Positions 58,862-64,000 of a DNA stretch of 64,000 nucleotides are shown piece by piece (within the stretch, counting starts at the first letter, position 1; the number at the start of each line of letters is the position of its first letter). The position numbers and the translations under genes were made by a program. The notes below the pieces were generated by a model. The model was not told the origin of the DNA. It saw nothing but the letters and a program-made list of their open reading frames with translations, and made no database searches. The stretch comes from Biscogniauxia marginata. Taxonomy: Eukaryota; Ascomycota; Sordariomycetes; Xylariales; Xylariaceae. The DNA is taken from NCBI GenBank assembly GCA_022695795.1, contig MU404147.1:1-64000 (forward strand), given 5' to 3'.

Positions 58862-59473
58862 ATGTTTAATATTTTAAAGCTATTTACGAAACCTCGTAAA
58901 AGTTAGCAAAAATCCCGTGATTTTTCTGTTATATATATTTGGTTCTTTAATTTTAAGGTATTTCTTTATTTTAATTACTTTAAAACTAACTTGTTTTGCT
59001 TTATAGTTTCTAAATTTAAAACCTGTTTTAATTATATAACTAAAGTTCGTTATTATTACGACGGTTCGAGTATCGAGATGTTTAATTTATTCGATATAAG
59101 TCGAAAACAAGAGAGATTAGCGGTTAAACGTCGCAAAACAAAGGAGAAGCTTTAATTCTTTAATAATTAATTATAAATCTTCGTAAGGCGGTTAATTCGT
59201 ATTTATAAACAAAAGGAGTTTTTTTAAAGACGGGGTTTGAAAATATTAAAATATTGTTTTTTTTCTATTAAAAAGATAAAGAAAGTGGAAAAGGAGAAAC
59301 AAAAGCGTTTAAAAGAAAAGCAGGCCAAACTGGAAACCGAATAACGTTTATTAGTCGAGTAAATTAATACTGTTTCCGAGGCCGTCCCCTTTTTCGACCT
59401 GTCTTTTCTAGATTAGGATCCCGATTTTCGGGCCTTCTTAGCCGATCCGGGTTTTAATGATGAAAGTTCTTAA
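58862..59473 (+). pseudogene. Antisense Cys-rich/coiled-coil ORF relic of element C
   Basis: A frame of 203 codons on the strand opposite pol, starting with an ATG 70 bases inside the 3' LTR. It is followed without a frameshift through several TAA/TAG codons (all Gln- or Trp-compatible). The N-terminal part reads TNLFCFIVSKFKTCFNYITK, then YYYDGSSIEMFNLFDISRKQ; the middle and later parts are strongly Lys/Glu/Arg-rich and helical (KKVEKEKQKRLKEKQAKLE); the tail is acidic (DPDFRAFLADPGFNDESS). Layout and motif match the relics at 984 and 14,029, although nucleotide similarity is low. It overlaps the chromodomain end tail-to-tail. Confidence 0.62.
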
Positions 59474-62400
59474 GCTTAATCGTTAAATTCTTTAAATGCT
59501 TAAGTAATTCCTAAGTATTCTCCTCGAGTAAGTATTCTTCCTATTTAACAAAATACTATAATTAACCTTTAACTCATTTTAAATCCAGTATTTTTTTTAT
59601 TTCGTACTTATTAGGGTTTTTTTTAAATTCTAATTAGTTTTTTAATAAGGCGTTTTTTAATGTTAGTTTTAAAAATAAAATATGAAATATAAAATATATT
59701 TTAGATATTTTTAATAATATTAACTTATAATTAACTTTTAAAATAACTTCTTTAATTTTATATAATCTTAATTTTTTAAACTTAAGTTTTTTATTAAGTT
59801 ATTTTATTTTAATTTAAAATGTTTTTAATATTATACTTTGTTATTAATAAAATAAATAAATTATATTTTCTCTCTTAAAAATTAATCCCTTAATTCTTTT
59901 TTTGTTATAATACTTTGTTATTTTATTTTAAATAAATTATAAATTTTTTATAGCTGTTATTATATTATTTAAACCTTTTTAGATAGTACTTTTGTTCTCG
60001 GGGCTTTTATTTCGACTTTTAATGCTTCCGTAAGTTTGATCGGTTATTTTTGGATTTCCGCTTTTTATTTATACATTACTTCGTATAATAACATCTTTAT
60101 ATCCTCGTTAATCGAAGTATTATATGTTATTTAAGCTATTAATAATAATTTTACCTAGTTATTTATTTCCTAGTTAATATAGCTTCGTAAATATTGTTTT
60201 ATTATTTAGTTTAATCTTTTTATTTATTCGTTTATTTAGGAATAATACGTTATAAATAACTTTTATTTAACTTTTATTCGTTTTATTAGGTTTATTTAAA
60301 ATTTTAAAGTAAATAACTTATCTTTATTTAAAATAATACGTTTTGATAATTTATATTTATTAATATATTTTCTTAAAAAATTAAAAACTAGCTATTTTAT
60401 TATGCTCGATTCGTTAAATAGTAAGAAGTAAGTATATTTTATAAGTTTATTAATAATTACTTATATATTGTTATAAAGTACTTTTATAATAAGATTTTTT
60501 AACTTAAAAAGTTTTACTACGAAATCCTATATAATTATATGCTATGTTTTATTAGGTATTTAAGTTAGTTATAATAATTTATATGGTTTATATTGTAATG
60601 CTTTAATTTTATTATAAACGTTATAATTCTTTATAATTCTTTTAACTGTTTATCACATCTTAGGAAGTCAAATTCTTTTTAAAGTCGTTTTATCGTTTTG
60701 AAAATTCCTTAATAACTATGTAGAGGATATTCGTGGAATTTTTTAACGAATTCGTTTTATACTTATTTTAATACGTAAATTTTTTCTTTATACGAAAGAA
60801 GTTCGTTGTTAGATCTTTATTAAGACTATAATTGTTTTTTTTAAACTATAATTTTCCTTAAAACGTTATTTTTAATCTCTTATATTAATTCGCATATAAA
60901 TTAATATAACTAATCTATTATTTTGTTGTTTAAATATTTAGATATCTCTTTTATTAATTTTTAACTTATAACCCCCTTTTTTACTAAATAAGTTTATTTA
61001 AACGTTTTCTTTTCCCTTAATGTAATAAATTTTAAAATTAAATTTAAACAAGAAAATTATTTAACGTTTATATCTTTAATTGAGCGTTTATATTATTATA
61101 AATCGTGTAAAATTCTTGTAATTTAAATAAATATCGATAGGTTTTTTAGTTTTACTAAGCTATAATTCCCATTCTTTTAATGTTTTAATAACTATTAATA
61201 ATTCCTTGTTATAAATCTAATAGTTTAATTTAGCACTATATAGTGCCTTAGATAAGTACGCGACTAAGTACTATTTTTCATTGTTTTTTAGCTACTTTAG
61301 AATTACTTCGATAGCGAAATTTAAGGCGTTTATCTTTAGTCGCTTTTTTTTGTTTTTGTTTAAGAGTTTATATATAACCTCGCTAATTACTACCTTTTTT
61401 AATTACTAAAAAGCCTATTTAGCTTCTTTAATAAAATAAAAAGTTTCTTTTATTTTCGCTAAGGTAGTTAATTCCGTTAATAATTTAATAATTCGCCTAA
61501 AATCTTAAATAAGTTATTTAACGTAGTTAATAAAGCCAAGAAATACGTGTACGTTTATAATATTCCTAGGTTCTAACTAATTTTTAATTATTATTATTTT
61601 TCTCTTTTAAATACGGATTTCTCTTAAACTTATTATAAACTTTAAATAATCTAGTTTTCTAACATGCTATTTACTTTTAATTAAATAAACGAGTAGATTT
61701 ATCTTTTTTAGGGCTTTTAACACTTGTTTTATATATTCTTTATATTCCTTTTCGCTTTTTAAATAAATTAATATATCGTTTAAATAAATAAATATAAATT
61801 TATCTAAAAATTTGCGAAAAACCGTTATAATTATATATTAAAATGTAACAAGTATATTAATAAATCTAAATGGCATAATCTTATACTTATAATATCTATG
61901 TATCGTTCGAAAGGCGGTGTATTATTTATATCTTTAACCATTTTAATTATATAATAATCATTGCGAAGGTTTAATACTATAAAGATTTAGACTTTATTGA
62001 TTTATCCTTTTATAAGTTTTATTAGTAGTAACAAATATCCGTTTTTCTTTGTTATTTTATTAAGGTGTCGATAATTAATTATTTATCGTCACACTAAATT
62101 TCTTTTTTTATTAACATATTACTTCCCGTCTTTATCAACTTTTAATACTATAATTACCAGGTATCTTAATAAGGATTTTAATTCTCAAATATATCCTTTA
62201 TTAAGATCCTTTTAAATTCCTTTTTATAATGCTTTTTATTTTTCCTGATTTATAAGATATATTAAGAATAGTTTTAACTATTTTTCTTTTTTAAAGTAGA
62301 TTTAGTGATCTTATTAGCTATATTTTAATAATTCTTTTTTTGTTTTATTTTTAAATAATTTATAGAAACGGAGGTACTCGCGTAGTACTTTTTTCGTTAG

Positions 62401-64000
62401 ATTTTTAGGCTTATTTACTTAAATTATATAAGTAATATGTTTCGTTTCTATATTCGTTTCTTTAAAGTTACTTGCGGTACTTATCTCGTAACCCGTAGTG
62501 ATTAACTCTTCTTATTTCTAATCCTAATAAAGCGTGTTTATCTCGAAATTTATTTATAAATTACTTTTTTTAAGCTAATTCATTTTTAATATCATATTAT
62601 AACTTAATATATGTGTAATGTTAAAAATAACTTGTTCGAGATGTCCTTAAATAGTTATTAAAAGAGGAATTATTTTTTTTAGCACTTTACTATTTTTATA
62701 ACTAAATATGTATCTTTCGAAGTTCCGTAATTAATATGAACTTTGTTTATATATCTATAATATTTTGTTCTTTTAAGCTATCTCGGCTGAGATATAGCTT
62801 TTGTTTATTTTTGAGTTTATAAGGGCTTTATACTTCCTTTCTTTGTATTTAACTCTAGTTATAATAGTATTATTAAGTCTTAACTAGACTTTATATAAAG
62901 ACTTGCTATTCATGGCTTCTCGCTGCCTTATTAGCGAAAGCCTTTACCGTTTTTTGGTTTTCCACGCCCCTTCTTTTTTAGGTTTCTTTAAGTTGTTATA
63001 ACCCGGATATCTTTCTATTCTTAAGTTTTTATAAAAGCGTGTTTTTAGTAATTGTTATTTAGACAATTTTTTTAACTACCTTTTATATAGTAAGGAGTAA
63101 AAGGTTTATCCTTTATATAGAACTTCGCATATTAAAACTTTAATTCTTTCTCGAGGGCCTTTTTATAACTTAAATCTATTTTCTTATTAACTCGAAATTT
63201 TTAAAGGTTTTAAATTATTTTCGAATAAAGGATATAATCCTCGAATTTGCTTGTTAAAAATAACTTAATATCTCTTTATAAGTTTATATAGATTTTTAAA
63301 AACTTTCCCTTTTTCTTGAAATATGCCTTAACGATTCGTTTATAACTTAGTTTAATTATACATATTTTTATTTGTTATTTTGTTAAGTGCTTTTTTACGA
63401 AGCTAAATAAATTAATATTATATTTAGCTCGTTTTTCGAGCTATTATAAAAAATGTAATTCCTTTTATAATTCTTAAAATTCTTTCTCGATTTCGTCTTT
63501 TTCGAAACCCGCTTTAAATAAATTATATATATTGCATAATACTAAAATATAATATATATAACCTTTAATAATTACTTCGCGGCTTCTTTCGAAGCTTAAG
63601 TAAAGATAATATGCTTTAAAATAATGTAGTTATCGTGGGACGTTATCGCAAATACACTTATTTTTTTTCGTGTTATTATTTTTTGGTTTTTAAGGATAAT
63701 AACTAGTTTTATCCTTAAAACTTCTATATACTTAACAAGTGTCGTTAATATAAAAGCTTTAATATAACGATATATATTCCTTTTTTAGTTATTTTTTTAT
63801 TTTTAACTTTATTTTAATTTTTTTACTTAGTAGCTTATTAAGCTAATTAGTATTATTTAAGTTTTAATAAATATTATAATTATTATTTATATAAAACCTC
63901 CGGTTTAAGCTATTATATTAGCTTTTTCTTTAATGGGTTTTATATTTATCGTCGTTATAATGGCTTTAATATAACTTATTATGTTTTAACTTAATTCCTA

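Larger units (their letters stand above)
58320..64000 (-). mobile_element. Ty3/gypsy chromovirus, minus strand, cut by the window end (element C)
   Basis: A 3' LTR at 58,320-58,792, then (leftward on the minus strand) the antisense relic region, chromodomain (about 59,560-59,480; VK-stop-EEYLLEENT), integrase, RNase H, reverse transcriptase (about 61,500-62,400), protease (about 62,400-63,000) and gag up to the end of the window. The domain order matches element 1. All frames are broken by RIP-type stops. The gag end and the 5' LTR are beyond 64,000. Confidence 0.86.

Overview
The window looks like a chromosome piece from a filamentous ascomycete (Pezizomycotina; a sordariomycete is my guess). 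The grounds are short GT-AG introns, fungal-specific protein families (a combined homeodomain/C2H2 regulator, a cipB/LovC-like reductase, a Kelch membrane protein), and very AT-rich blocks of Ty3/gypsy retrotransposons mutated by a RIP-like process (C-to-T, G-to-A). All coordinates, splice sites and translations were worked out by eye, with no database search.

Layout. 1-29,430 is an AT-rich block of nested, mutated chromoviral LTR retrotransposons. Two nearly complete minus-strand copies (412-7836; 13,543-21,026) sit inside plus-strand copies. A 93-N assembly gap lies at 11,698-11,790, and further fragments and a solo LTR follow. 29,430-57,650 is a gene-bearing island of normal composition with very wide spacing. 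57,650-64,000 returns to the AT-rich state: a plus-strand LTR, interrupted by a minus-strand copy that runs off the window.

The island holds six genes: a disordered coiled-coil protein (34,554-35,897, -), a Pro/Tyr-rich unknown (41,970-42,857, -), a three-exon enoyl/alcohol dehydrogenase-like MDR protein (44,381-45,617, -), a possible 87-residue membrane protein (46,849-47,224, +), a homeodomain plus C2H2 transcription factor (48,806-51,129, +) and a SAM methyltransferase (51,961-53,108, -). It also holds a decayed Kelch gene (55,155-56,833), remnants of a Zn2Cys6 domain (about 54,300) and of an unidentified gene tail (29,423-29,539), and two solo LTRs that escaped mutation, each just upstream of a gene. 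The reductase, methyltransferase and regulators could be remains of a secondary-metabolism neighbourhood, but no backbone enzyme is visible.

The most unusual signal is a conserved antisense reading frame at the 3' end of the retrotransposon copies. It starts 60-75 bases inside the 3' LTR on the strand opposite pol, has a Cys-rich N-terminus and a coiled-coil-like middle, and is recognisable in at least three diverged copies (984-1680, 14,029-14,694, 58,862-59,473), with a fourth at about 10,950-11,568.
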